A DNA stretch of 64,000 nucleotides, from contig JAFBJZ010000384.1 in the NCBI GenBank assembly GCA_016785225.1, forward strand, positions 310,001-374,000, written 5' to 3'. Origin of the DNA: Psettodes erumei. Taxonomy: Eukaryota > Chordata > Actinopteri > Pleuronectiformes > Psettodidae. Below are positions 25,053-38,474 of the stretch, piece after piece. Numbering within the stretch: position 1 is the first letter of the stretch; each line of letters starts with the position of its first letter. Both the position numbers and the translations under genes were made by a program. The notes beneath the pieces were generated by a model. That model was not told the origin of the DNA. It saw only the letters and a list, made by a program, of their open reading frames with translations, and ran no database searches.

Positions 25053-27648
25053 TTTATTGGTCTTTATGTACAAGGGAAAAATGAAGTAGAAAAACCAAAC
25101 ATGAGTAGAAAAGGCAAATTTACAAGAGAGTTTCTTTACACTGCATTGAGGACGTATGCTGCTCCCGCCCCAGAAATTCAACTTTACTCTGAGTTGGGAA
25201 ACAGGCAATACTTTTAAACTGTACACCCGAGGGAAGGAGGGAGGAGGGCTGTCCACTTCTGAGTGAACGTGGACACCCGAGTACCGCGGGACACACCTGA
25301 CCGACCGACCGACCGACCGCTCCTCGCCTACAGAGAAGAAAACCATAAAATATCCATTTCCGTAGGAAATTGTCTCATATACTGTCAATATTAGTTTTTG
25401 AGCATTGATGGTTCTGTTTGCGAGGGATGGGACGCGTGTATGTGAGTGTGTGCGAGGTTGTGCTCCCTCTGCATAATGACCGGAGCGCTCAATCGAAGCT
25501 TTAAAACAGAAGGCCTCTGGACGTAAAGTCTTTGGTTCATCGAGTTACCGTGTGTGTGTGTGTTTGTGTTTGTTTTTCAAGTAAAGCTTACAGCGGAGCA
25601 GCGGTAGTGTAGCTGTAGGCTTGTTCAGAGAGGAGACGGGCCCGCCGCAGCGATAACAGTACATCATTTTGCCCTTTTTTTGTGTGTGAGAGAAAAATCG
25701 ACTAATACAGGCAATTTCTGATAAAACAGAAACCCTTAAAAAAAATCTAAAATTTCAACAGACACCGCACCCGACTCACTTTGTGCACGTTCGACAAGAG
25801 AGAGAGAAAATCTACATTTGGTCTATCATGAAAAGTAAAAGCAAATGTGTGTTGGGTGGAGGGAAGGGGGGGCGGGCAGAAAATAGTTTGTGAACACCAA
25901 AAATAAAGCGGAGTAACATTTCAATACATTGCACAACATAATACTGACATATCTGCGACAAACCTTTTAGTGCTTATGGTCGAGAGCCAATACATGACTT
26001 AGATTAAGTAAAAAAAACAAAACAAAAGTTTGTTGTCAGTCATAAAAACAAACCGAGCACTTCTCAAAGTAGCTGTTCAGCAATGATCATCAGCTATAAA
26101 TGCCAATAAATAGTAGCAATAATGATGGCTAATACGGTTAAAAATGAACTCCATCTGACGTAAGTCACCAAACGCGCCGCAGCGCACGCATTCAGAAACC
26201 CACACAAAATGCATGTGGCGGAAAATCTCCGATCATCATCTCAAGCTGATGAGGGATGTGATATGCATGTTGGACTGGACGAAATGTTAAAAGCTCTTTA
26301 TCGGACACCGATGCGCTGCCGTCGACGTGACTGTCGGCGGGAATCGCATGATGCTCTCGCGGAGAGGGAAAGGTACAGAAATCCCCGGAGCAGGATGGCT
26401 TAAATAACATGACATTGTATGACCTGCCTCGACAGAGAACAAGCTCCGAATCCCTCGGACAGACTGAAACCCAAATGTGTTTAAAAGCTGGATAAAGCGT
26501 CACATGGTTTGGTTTTTGTAGCGTGTTTTACCCGAGACCTTCATCCCTCCGCAGCTTTAAATCTACACTGACCTGCTTTGCTTGTTGCCTAAAAACCCTG
26601 GACACAGCATGCATACCCCCCCACCCCCCCAAGACACTTTTTGGGACCTGGACTTCAGCAAGGGAGAAAGGGAGATGCTCGTCTGCACTCCCAATGGTTG
26701 ATTCTTCTCAAGAGCTCGTTTTCTTAGAAATCTTAAGGTCATCCCTTCTCAAGAATTACATAGAATTCATATCATGAGCATTTGTTTTCTCTTTTTGACA
26801 GGGAAGGACTCAAGAGGGACAAGGTGTTGATTGATAGAAAAATAACATTATCTCAAACACTGTTGGATTATTGAAAAAGGTATCACAAAATATTCTTAAA
26901 TCATGAGGTATGAAAGTATGAAACCCCTCTTGTGCACACTGGCAGAACCGCAGGCTCAGACACGCTTCAGCGCATCCTGAGAATGGTTCGCGACTAGAGC
27001 TTTGTTCTAACGTTACGCTTAGCAGCAAAGCACGATGCCGGGATCCGATACACTCAGTTTTTTCTTTTTGTCTTTGAAACCGATTCTTGCAGCGTTCGCA
27101 TTAACCGAGAGAAACGACGGAGCTTTTTGCCTGGATCGTGTGGGGGAAAAAAATGTCTCCATGCACTCGACTGGGTGCCAAAGAAAAATGAAGACGCGTG
27201 AAAAAAACATGTTTCGGAAAAGAAAGCCTGGTGCCTTCCTGTGCTGACGGACAGCGTCTAAACGCCACGAAAACCTGACACCGGTGACCTCTCTCTTCTA
27301 ACAACCTTTTGGTGAAGTGACACCTGCTGGACAGGAGCCGTCGGACTGAACCCTGGTCTCTGGTTGTGCTGCGGCGCCTCCGAGCCGCTCGGGCCGCTGC
27401 TCTCTCGGGGGCTCTGGTCGACACGAGGGGCGAATCTGAAGAGTGGATAATACTGACTGAGAACTCGCGGGAGAGGTACTTTCTGTGCACACATGCACGC
27501 ACGCACGCACACACTCACACACATGCACGCACTCAAAAAATAAAGTCCGCTTCCAGTCAGCCGCTGCTCTCGCCGCTGCCCCCTTTTCCCTCGAGGGGCT
27601 AAAGTTCACAGGTTAGAGTCCAGAGGAGGCAATCCCCCCCCCGGGGGT
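25053..27648 (-). other. ric1: ric1 3' untranslated region with poly(A) signal
   Basis: About 2.6 kb lies between the ric1 stop (27649-27651) and a minus-strand AATAAA (plus-strand tttatt at 25053-25058). Within it are a GACC tetranucleotide array (25298-25319), several T/A runs and a CACG-type repeat near 27480-27530. There is no conserved frame. A UTR this long suggests room for post-transcriptional control, which is inference. Confidence 0.55.
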
Positions 27649-28894
27649 TCAGGACAAGGTGCAGTCGTAGGTCCCCTCCTCCTCACCCTGCTCCTCTGTC
27701 TGCTCAGGAAGACAGTCCTCAGAGGGGGGGCGAGAAAAACCTCCTACGGGCTCCAGGGAGGGCAGGGCCAGGCCCAGAGGGGCCGCTACCCCTCTGCTGT
27801 CCTCTGGTCGGGGTATGGAAGCCCCTCCCAGCCCCTCAGACCCGCCCAGCTTGGAGCTCTGGCTGGTGGGCTGGAAGGCTTCGGGCTGCACCTGCTCGGA
27901 CACAGAGTCCATCAGCTGCTGAAGCTGCGGCTGGATCAGGTTGAGAAATGGTTTGTATCCCATGCTGAAAAAAAGATGAGGATCGGCAGAGAGAAGAGGG
28001 TTAGCGCAACACGACTGTAGCAAACATTCTCCACCATTACAGAAGCAGTCTGATGTTGTACCCACCAGTCGGTGGAGGCCCACGTGTCGATGGCCAACAA
28101 GCCGTTCTGGACACTCTGCACAGTTTCTTGGGGAACCTCCGGGCTGTCCAGGAAGCCGATCACCTGCTTGATCACGTTTGCGTCCCGCAAGATCAAACCA
28201 ATCACTACACACCACTCTAGACAGCCCGCCTCCATGAACACATGGAGGAGGTACCTGCGGGACGTAGAGAGGCATGGCCTTCAGAAATCCCAGCTCCGGT
28301 TTCACGTTGAAGTAGAATCAAACGAAACAAGACGACGCCCGGCTCACCTGAGCTGCACCTGCGACTTGTGCGGGCCTTTGTTGGCCAGCTCCATGGAGAT
28401 GTGCTCCAGCTCGGCCTGGCTCAGGCTCAGAGTGGAGTAGTTCTCGTCGACCATGGTCCAGTCGCCGTCCACCACTGAGCTGGTCTCTGTCAGGTCCGTG
28501 GCCGAGCCGATGCTGTACTCCTCCACTACAGGCATGAAGAGCAAAAGAAATCATCAGAAGAAAAGCTGGTGATCGCTGGTTAAAAATAACAGGCAAAAGA
28601 TAAAGCCGAACAGAACTTTGACCGGACCTTTTGCAGGTGAAAATGTTTCAGGGATTACTTGCTCAGGTCTTATTACCTTTGTTGGTGAGCAGTGACAGGA
28701 AAGCGTCGTGTGTCTGCGGGGAGTGCTGGTTGGAGTGAGCGGACGAGGCCGTGTCCATATCTTTGGGCCTCTGCTCGAGCCCGTCCAGCCAGTTGTGGTT
28801 GGTGGGCACTTCCTGAGGGGGCGCCGTGTCCATGTCGCTGTTCAACAGGCTGTCAGCTGACTGCGACTTCAGCAGCCGTGTACTCAGCGCTTAG

Positions 28895-28925
<31 letters not shown>

Positions 28926-31900
28926 AAATACTGGCATTAAGTTAAAAATGTGCAAAATAGAACTTAATGAATGCATCACTCACCCGTGCGACACCGTCCA
29001 TTCTTCAGAGGCGAGCTGAGGCTTCCCACTGGAATAACCGGGAACGGCCAGAGAAAATCCTTATGGAGTTTCTTCAGCGCCGAAACAAAGTCATCCACGT
29101 GGGCCACGCGGTTCCGCTCGCGACACAACCAGCCGATGAGTTCGAAGCCCAGCTGTGCCGAGAAGCAGCCCAGGTCGCGGAGGCGCACCTGCTCCAGGAG
29201 GTGGCGGGCGTGGCGCCACAGCATCATGTCGATGTACATGTTCTCCGCGCACTCCACGTCCCGACTGTTGGGAATCGCAGCACGGAGCGGGAAGAGGCAG
29301 AGGAATGCAGACACGTTCAGATGGTACAGTGAGAACGTTGTGAGTATCAGTTATGTGCGTGTGTGTGTTTACCCTTTAGCAGAGGGTCCGGCGGGCATGC
29401 TGAAGGTCTTCTGCAGGTTGTACTTCCCTGTAGTGATGGAGTCCGCTGACTGAGACAGACTGATGCTGCGGTTCCTGAAGAACTCGAAACCCCCGGTTGA
29501 GCTGGGTTCCTAACACAGAGACAAACGCAAACACCGGGTTCAGTTCAGGTTCGCGGGAAAAACGTTCGCAGACGCCGAGTGCGACAGACCAGATGCGGCT
29601 CACTACTCCGCAGCAAAATAAATCAGCAGCCACTTGTGCTGCGTCCCTGTGAGTCACCTGAGTGGTGGGCGTCGGGGGTGGAGTCTCCATCTCCCCCGAG
29701 CCGATGGCTTTGAGGAATCGGATCATGTGCCGGCAGAGGTCCCACTTCCCCTGCTCCAGCGCCGTGTTGAAGAGCAGGGTGGCGTGCTGTCTGCTCACCG
29801 CCGGAACCTCCATGTTCTGTGCCGGGAGGGAAAAGAAAACCAGAAAGAAAGATGGAGACTGTGAGCTACTGTTTCAACGAATGAGACTTAAAAACGTCGC
29901 CAGTGAAAGTCCCCACCTGCAGTATAATCAGATAAGAGGCCGCGGTGTCCAGATCTTGAGCCATGAGGCACTCCTCAAACAGATCCTTGGGGTTCCCCAC
30001 GGCGGCGAACAGGTAGTTCCACAGGGCGTACTCTGTCTTCCTGGCGCAGTGGACGATGGTTTGAAGGAACAGGGGGAACTCCGTGATGAACTTGGCCACG
30101 GTGGGCAGCAGAGGGTCGGGGATGGGCTCCCGCGACGTGGCCTCTTCCTCCAGGACCACGTGCACCATCAGCTCCATGACGTGGGGGAAGTAGGGGAGCG
30201 AGGCGCACGACTGAGCCAGCATCAAAGCCTTTGTGGGAGAGGGACCGGTTAGGGAGCGGGAAAAAAGGGTTTACTTGCAGGCTGTGTTGCGTATTTGTGC
30301 GACAGGCGGCTCCACACACCTGTTCTCCCAGGTTGCGGACCAGCAGCTGCCTGAGGATGTGGTGGAGGTAGATCTGGGAGGTCCTCTCTACCGTGCAGTA
30401 GGGGAACAGCGCCTCCAGGGGCTCCGAGGAGCCCTGCAGCCCGTCGTAGAGCACAGTCTCGTTGGTCGCCCCCAGCACCAGGGCATCCTCGAACAGCACG
30501 GCCAGCGGGTAGATGTTGATGTGGAAGGGCAGCATGATGCGCCGGGAGAGGAAGGAGTGGGGCTTGCGGTGGTCTCGGGGGAAGAGCGGCAGCCAGACCT
30601 TCATGCCCGCTTCGCCGCAGGACAGCCACAGGGCCTCCAGCAGGTGGCGCTTCTTCCTGTTGGAGCGACAAGTGGTCCACACGTTCTCCACGCACTGGGC
30701 CAACACCACAGGAGGACAAAAGGGTAGCTGGGGGACAGAGAAAGACTGTTACGTGGAATCCTTGACAAATCTTAAAAAGCTACAGAAAATTAAGGCTGAA
30801 AGAAAACCCAAACAAAAGCGTTGCAACTCACCAGCTTCTTGTTATTAGCAGGCGTCTCCTTCTCTCGTACCTGCGGTCCAGAACGGTCCCTCTGCAGCAT
30901 GATCAACTGGCCAGCCAGATTCAACATGATGCTCTCTGCCATGCAGGCCTGCAAACGGACACGTGTGTAAAGCCTGAGCGGATGCCGACCTAAAGAGGCT
31001 TGGGGTTTTTTTTGCGTGTACGCGTGCGTTCCGCTGTCACCTGCTGCGGTGCTTTCAACGTGATGCCGGTCTCCGTGCGCACGGACGTCAACGTGACGGA
31101 GACCACGAGGGCCGGGTGAGGGATGTAGCGAGACATGGACACCTCTTGCAGCAGCTCCACGCTGGCCGACGGGTTTGGACTAGAACATCAAGCACACGCA
31201 CACGTAGCGTAAGTCAATGACTCGAAGGTAAAACCACACAATACATGAGAAAGACAGCAAGATAAAGATCTGGGGGGACGATTATAACTTGAAAAAGCTT
31301 TTAGTTTGAGCGGCGAAAGCATTTGACCATCTAGGTTCTGATATAACTAAGCAGAAATCTCTTGATTGAATTGCAATACAGAGACAATGTTTAAAGTTCT
31401 GAGGCTGGCCAAACCCTGTTCGTGTCATTGATAGGTTTTAGGTGACAGGCTTTAACTAGAAGCCTCTTTTCCCAAGGGAAAATGTGGCTGACTAACACGA
31501 TTACCCAACACTACTGTGGCTACTGCTGCCAGGGATTTCCCTCGCACTGGAGTGCGCGAAGGAAACTATGCTGAATGTGCAAAACAGGAGCCGGTTTAAA
31601 ACAAGATAAAGTCAGTCGTGAATTAGTGCTGGTCGTTTGTTTTGAGTACTCAAGAGTTTGGGATCTCAGAGGTGAGACGTTTTCCTCCCTTTGAAAATCT
31701 GCACTCACCGTGGACAAACAAAATGTGCAGAAACCGACAGTCACATCATCCCCGAAAAACAAAACGAAAGGATTACCCTCGGGTGAAAAAAAGTTAGCGT
31801 CAGATTTGGAATACCGCACGCTGAAGGGCCCACCTGTCGTTCCTCCTCTCTATGCTATAGAGGCAGATGGAGCAGTCGGCCCTGAACAGGATGACCATGT

Positions 31901-33386
31901 CTCTGAAGACGTTGAGCAGCAGAGTGTCCGAGTGCAGCTTGGTGACCGAGGCGAAGGCGTTGTCCAGGTTGGATGAGCGTTGGTAGAGCCTCAGCTGGTG
32001 CGCACAGAGGGACGGTGAGAGGGAGACGTCATGGGGGAGACCGGGGCGACATGAAACCAATCGCGACCAATGGGAAGAAACGTCCATACCTGCTCCTGGT
32101 GGTCGGTGAAATTGTAGCAGGCCACCACCGCAAAGTCGTTCCACCAGGCCAGACCCCCCGTCACCGTCATGTTCTGCTCCTGCGGGAAAATACGAACGCA
32201 CACGTCTCGGTCTGATGCCGTTCAGGGAGGGTCACGTTTGTGTTGCTGCCCCCCCCCTCTCACGGCGTCACGCACCTGAGTGATGTTTCCGAACAGCTTC
32301 CATTTCCGCGTGAACAGGGAGTAGTGCGCAAAGCCTCGCCTCCCCGCTACAGCCATGCACTGGCCCGCCGTGTCTATGGCTGCGAACTGTGGACGCACAC
32401 ACACACACACACACACAAAAGGCAGACACATATTATGATCACATTCAAGTGTTGGCACAGGATACAAACGCACACGAGAACTAAACACCGGGGCATATTC
32501 TCACGCCAGGTAAATATTGATGAAATATGGGCCCTAAATCTGCAAGAGGAAAAGGACACTTTATATATATTTTTCTCCAGTTCATGCACCTCACATAACA
32601 ATAATTCTACTGACTGTATGTACACACGCTTCTGACTATCCAAATCACAAAACACACATTCCTAAAACTTACCCGTATAGGCCAGTTGCTCTCTAGGTAT
32701 GTGCTGTGAATCTGGAGAGGAAAACAAAAAGTATACGTGAACTGAACACACACAGGCAAGATCAAGGCACTGTCTTTTGTGGGTTTTTCGAGCTCGAATC
32801 AGTTATCGGTTCATCTTTTCTGCATCCCACCAAACCCGGCTGTGACGACATCCTCACCTGGACCACGTGCCAGTGCTTGTGTCCCAGTAAAGTGCTGAGT
32901 CCCTGAGAGAGAGAGGAGTCGGAGTCGGGTCGGGGGGCCGGTGCGGCGGGCTGCCGTCGAGCGGGTGCAGGTGCGCGTGCGGGTCCGAGGCCGCGCCGCC
33001 GTGGCCCTGCGTGGGGTCGCCGCAGGTCAGGTACAGGCGGTCCTCGCCGTGCAGCAGCACCTGCTCCTGGTTACTCTGCGGCGAGAAGAGCATGAAAGTT
33101 TAACGTGTGTGTGCGTGTGTGTGCGTGCGTGTGTGTGTAGCTGAAAATCCTGTTTCGGTCTCTCACCGTGCAGGGGTTGACGGTGAGGGCGCTCTTGATG
33201 AAGTGGAACTGCAGTATGCCGGCCTGCAGGGAGGAGGGCGGAGGGTCGACCATCTCCACCTCCTGCGGCTCCACCTGCCTCCTCCTCTCCTGTTTGTTAG
33301 GGAGCACCCACAGGTGGTAGCCCTCTGCTCCCCAGCTCTGGAAAAACGTAGGGTGATTTTCAGTTTGAGTTTACAGTGGAGGGGAA

Positions 33387-33420
<34 letters not shown>

Positions 33421-36400
33421 TTGTACATGCAACAGGTAAGGTTTTATCAATTTAAAAAAAACAGTATTAATATGCAGAGGAATCATATAAATGTGAAAAA
33501 ATACAACATGTGACTTGGAAAAACTTTCATTATTTTAATTGGAGCATATGCAATTAGTTACTGTCCTAACACCTGATTATTTCAGTCAGTTATAAGATCT
33601 GTGTGGCCTAAAATCTCTTCGCAGCGCTTTGCAAATCAGAGGTTGTATTTTTTTTCTCCTTCTTTTAAAAAAACGCAGACAGCGGGGCCTTATTTAAAAC
33701 CACCAACCATAGAGCTGATTTTAATGGGGTCCTTCTTGGTGCCATCAGAACGATACCTGAGGGGAGGACACAAAAATACGAAATACACATAAAAAAAAAA
33801 GAAGAGGCAATAACAACCGTACGCAAGAAATTGCATTAAACGGCGTGTAAAGATGTGAGGAGATGCGAGTGTGCCTCCACCCACGCAAAGTCTTCTCCCA
33901 AAGTGCAGATGAGGTGAGCTCCGAACACACTCCACAGCGACAGGCCGCCGCACTCCCACGTTACCATGGCGACGCTGTAGTCAGGCGACCAGCAGATGAG
34001 CTTGACCGGTCCCGTCTTGTTGTAGATGTCTGAAGGGAGGAAAGAAATAGCTTGAGTAAATCAATTTGAAGGAAACTAAACTCGGAGCTTCTCATGACTT
34101 GCAGACGATAACAGGCGCGCTGAAACGCGGTAGCCCGGCCACTAGGTGGAGCTGTGGCTTTAACTCCCACCACAGGAGGTGGGCTGAAACAGATGTGAAG
34201 TGAAGGCAAACACAGCTGTGTGCGCCCGGGAGGGAAACGGCAGAAGGAATGCGAGTTATCTGGAAGGGGAATTTTTTTGGAGGGGGGGGCGAAGAAGAGA
34301 GGAGGGGGACGGGAGAGTGCGGGGTGATACCTGGGTAGTGTTTCGGGGTGAGCTCCAGTTTGTGGGACAGCTGCATGGATCCTGTTGTGGTGTCTATCAT
34401 GTACACCAGCACTGAGCCGCTGCAACGAGAACAAACGCACTTGAACTTTTGCGATTATGTAATTTCTCGAGCCGCCTCCTGCACACACACAACTCACAAA
34501 AAAAAGTTAGGGATATCCGGCTTTCGGCGGCGAAATTTCAGGATGAACCTGTAATGCACCTTAAACCTTTGCAGGTGAACTTCCCGGTTCAGTAAGAATC
34601 GGTAAAAATCAGTAAAGCAGTAAAAATCACACCAGTCTAGATCCGAGTAACCTGCCTTTTTTATTTGGAAAAGTGTTTTCTCCCTGTGCCGAGAGACTCT
34701 TACTGTCCATTTGGATAATGTTACAAAAAAGCACGGTAACGCTGCGTACCCATTTTGTTTCAATAAAGCACGAAACACAGAAACCAAACACTAGAAAAAC
34801 GATGGAGGAGGAGAGCATGGGGCAGAGAGGAAGGAACAGGGAATTCCTGCCAAGCTGGCAGATTGCGCGGTCCGCGAGGAGCTTCTGACGAGCACACGCT
34901 ACGCGGCCTCTGCAAACACAGGCCGACAGATTCTCACAGCGGACACGCACCGCGCGGACGAGAGTCGACCCTCCGTCGCACGCACACGCAAACAAACGCC
35001 CGACGCCGGGTCGTCAAGACGGAGGCGGACGGAGGCGCGAGGCGCGTACCTGGCGCAGCCAAAGGCCATCAGTCTGTACTTGTTGTTGACAGCCACACAG
35101 GTGCCATCAGCGACGTCTGCCGCCCAGACGCCTTGCAGCTGCTGGAGACACACACACGTGAAACCTTTATGAATTATAGATAACTGACTGCAAACACATC
35201 GCTACGTCAGAGTGAAACGCGCGCCCTCTGTGGACCCTTTAGGAAAATTCGCGCGAGCGCTCACGTCTGCGGTGATGGTGCTGCTGAGCGGCGTGATGAA
35301 GCCGAGGCGTCCGTCGCTCAGAACCACGGCGAAGCCGTCCAGGGTCACGCAGTACTCCATGCAGCGGATGTGCACCCCCTCCAGGTCCAGGGAGGGACCG
35401 CCTGCCACACACAGAAAACTAAATTCAGTGCAAAAACAAAGATGCTCGGTCGGGAGCTGCGGTTTCAACGGCGGGGACGTAAAAGCGCCGCGAGCTTTCA
35501 CGACGACAAAGTCGTCAATTTGTTTCCCCGACGACAGCGAGCGGCGTTTAGCTGCGTGCGCCGCGCCTCGTCTAACCTCGAGCGGACTGCAGGTCGAGCG
35601 AGAAGGGGATCGTAGTCAGGCAAATGGCCTTGCGTCCGTTGCTGCCCAGCCCGTCCCAGTGGAGAACGTGGAGGTAACCGTCTGCCGTGCACACCAGCAG
35701 GTCCTCCTGGAGGGACTGCAGGCTGGTGAGGAGAAGTGGAGGAAGGAAACATATGAACGAACATTTCAATTTTAAAAAGGAGAAAAAAAGGAAAAGAAAA
35801 AAGGCGGGGGGGTGGGAAAGAGATAACAAACCGCAGAGTGTTAGAAAACAGTGGACCGCTCATCATCCAGCTGTGCCCCGGCCAGCTGCCGCCGCCGAGA
35901 CTCGCAAGGGAACAAGCGGTGCGCTTGTGAATGCGCGAGCGCACGAGAGGCCCGAGAAGCGAAGATCACGCGACGGGACAGCCGAGCGGAAACGAAGAGA
36001 GGCGGAGGAAGAAAAGCGAAGGAGGAGGCAGCGACACCCACTCGCCTCCCGCACACAGACGGGCTCCCGTTGGCCGACATCGCCCTCTCGTCCGGGGCGG
36101 CTACCCCGTAATGTCTGCCGAGCGCCGACAGCGGGGGAGATGTGACGGGCAAACGCCGAGGCATGAGTGACGCGGGCGAAAATGAAAAAAACACGGGACA
36201 AATGAAGAGGCGGTGAACAATAAGGAAAACGGAGCACAAAACGCGCTGGAGTGACAGCTCCCCTCAAAGCTCGAGCGACGGCTGTCATCGCCGCGGCGAA
36301 CAAAGACGTCAAGTCATGGGGGGGGGTGGGAAACCAACAAAACAACATGATTAGCAAAGACTGAAACCCTCACAGAGGAGGAACAGCAGCTCTTCTCCCA

Positions 36401-37589
36401 GACACTCCAGTGTTTCACCTCGGCCTCATCGGCGTTGAGAAAACCCTCATTGACAGCAACACAAGCGTTGTGTTGGACCTTGTGTTGTACCTCCTGGTCG
36501 TGGCTCATTTGCTTTGAAAGAAAAATGCGGTCGCGATGAAAGCAAGTGCGAGCCATTTTGATATTCACCGGGTACAAAGGGGTGTTTTTTGTTTTTTTGA
36601 CAGCTGGCGGACCTGAAGGGCGACGGCCATGGAAAAGAATGTAAATTGATCTCGTCCGGTCTTTATGGAGTATCAGTGACGCAGGCTGAATAATCACCTC
36701 CAAACCATTTCGAATGCCCTTAAGCCTTTTTTGGGGACTGGGAGGAACCAATTCATCCCGTTAACATTTCACGTAGCTGACCTCGAAATCCGAGAGGACC
36801 GCTTCATTTAGCGTGAGCGGGCGACGGCACAGTCGGGTCACGTCGTGACTTCGTTATGTTTAATTCGATTGTTTGCCCGTCAGTCTCGCCCAACTCGTGA
36901 CCCTGCGCCGACGCTGAGGGCCGGAATTAGCCGTGGCCTGGCGACGCGTCGTCTGTCGTTCGTCGCCTGTCCGTCACTCTCTCCTCTCGGCACCCGATGC
37001 GTTTATGACTAATCCATTCTCTCGCTGACTTTCCGTGAGAGGAAGAAGATAATTTTATTTATTTTAATGAGCCAAATTCCGGTGGAGCCGTCACTTTGAG
37101 CAGCTACAACAGAATTTCTTTTAAATACCCACCGGGGAACTGCCCGAGCAAGAACAACACCAGCGCAGTCAGAATGAGAGGGGGATTTGTGTTCACACTC
37201 AGCAAGACTGAGGGCGAGTCAGGTTTTCATGGGGGGAAGACACAACAGAGAGAAACACGCGGGAGATGACGAAGCGCGATAGGAGAGCAGGTACCTGGTG
37301 ATGGGGGCCTCCAGGTCCACGGGCTTCTTCATCTCCAACGACAGGGCGGGGGCACATTGCTCCTCCTTGTAGCCCGGGGTCACCTTCACACGGGGGCTTC
37401 CCCTGCGCGTTTAAACGTACGCACGTATGAGTCGTTTGTGCAAAGAAAAATGTTAGAAAATGAAATAATAATAAAAAATAGACACTGCAACAAAACGCGA
37501 CTCGTTTTCAGTCAGTTTTCGCTGGAAAAAAAAAAAGAGATTGGCCCAGACTTGCCCCAACTCTGCTGGTATGTTGTCCAGGAATGTGA

Positions 37590-37642
<53 letters not shown>

Positions 37643-38432
37643 CACAAAGCAGAGGAACTGAAGAGAAATGCATGCACAGAGGCTGTTACTGAGGGTTTCT
37701 TGGGACACCTTAGTCTCAGTTAAGGGAAAACTTAACGATGCAGCGTACAGTGGCGTCTCAGACAAAAGGGTCCATAAAGAAATGTTTTGTTTTTTCTGAG
37801 TTGAGTGTTGAAGAACTTCAGCGACCGGCGCGAAGCGCTGACCTCAACCCCATAAACACCTTTCAGGAAGAACTGCAACTGCCAAAGATAATGCAGCGAT
37901 CGCCGCGGCGATTCGGCCCGCTAAAACTTCCCTGCCCGCTTTCATCAACCCATACAGTACGGCCACAGCAAATTACACACTTGGTCGCGAGCAAACACAG
38001 CGATGCGTCGGGAGGATTTAGCATTAAAGCGCCCTTGTTTTCCAGCTGCGCTGACAGGACGCCGCTGGTTTTTCGTGCAATGAGGAACTTGACACTTTGT
38101 TTGGGAGGAAAAACTGCAGCACGCAAAAAAAAAAAAAGTGACAGAGACTTGGCGTTCATATAAATTAATCCTGTTTGTTTATAACAGGCAGTGTTGTCGC
38201 CTGTGCCTGGGAACGCAGCCTGCCTGTAACGGGAGCAAGGTAGCAGGGCTGAAATCTGGGATGGACGCCGTTTCAGCCGATCGATTTTAACAGCAAATAA
38301 ACGGTGTTGTGTTTAGTAAACGCAACATTTAACCCCCAGCAGACGTGGTTAAGATTCTTAGTGATGCTGGTTGAATGATTTGCTGATGGCGTAGCCTCCC
38401 TGAGAGCAACGTCCTGGCCTCACTCCCCGTGA

Positions 38433-38474
<42 letters not shown>

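Noticed and set aside
30233..30727. 164-codon plus-strand frame opposite ric1 exon 19
   Set aside because: Shadow of a well-conserved coding exon. The minus-strand reading matches RIC1 throughout.
32880..32920. Possible hidden intron in ric1 exon 12 ending at a pyrimidine-rich 'tctctctctcag'
   Set aside because: It looks like an acceptor, but no GT donor precedes it within the exon, and the bases encode the conserved SQ before GLSTLLGH. A one-base indel explains the data better.
35863..36357. 164-codon minus-strand open frame in ric1 intron 4
   Set aside because: Several frames of similar length overlap on both strands in the CpG patch. It has no phase continuity with exons 4 or 5.
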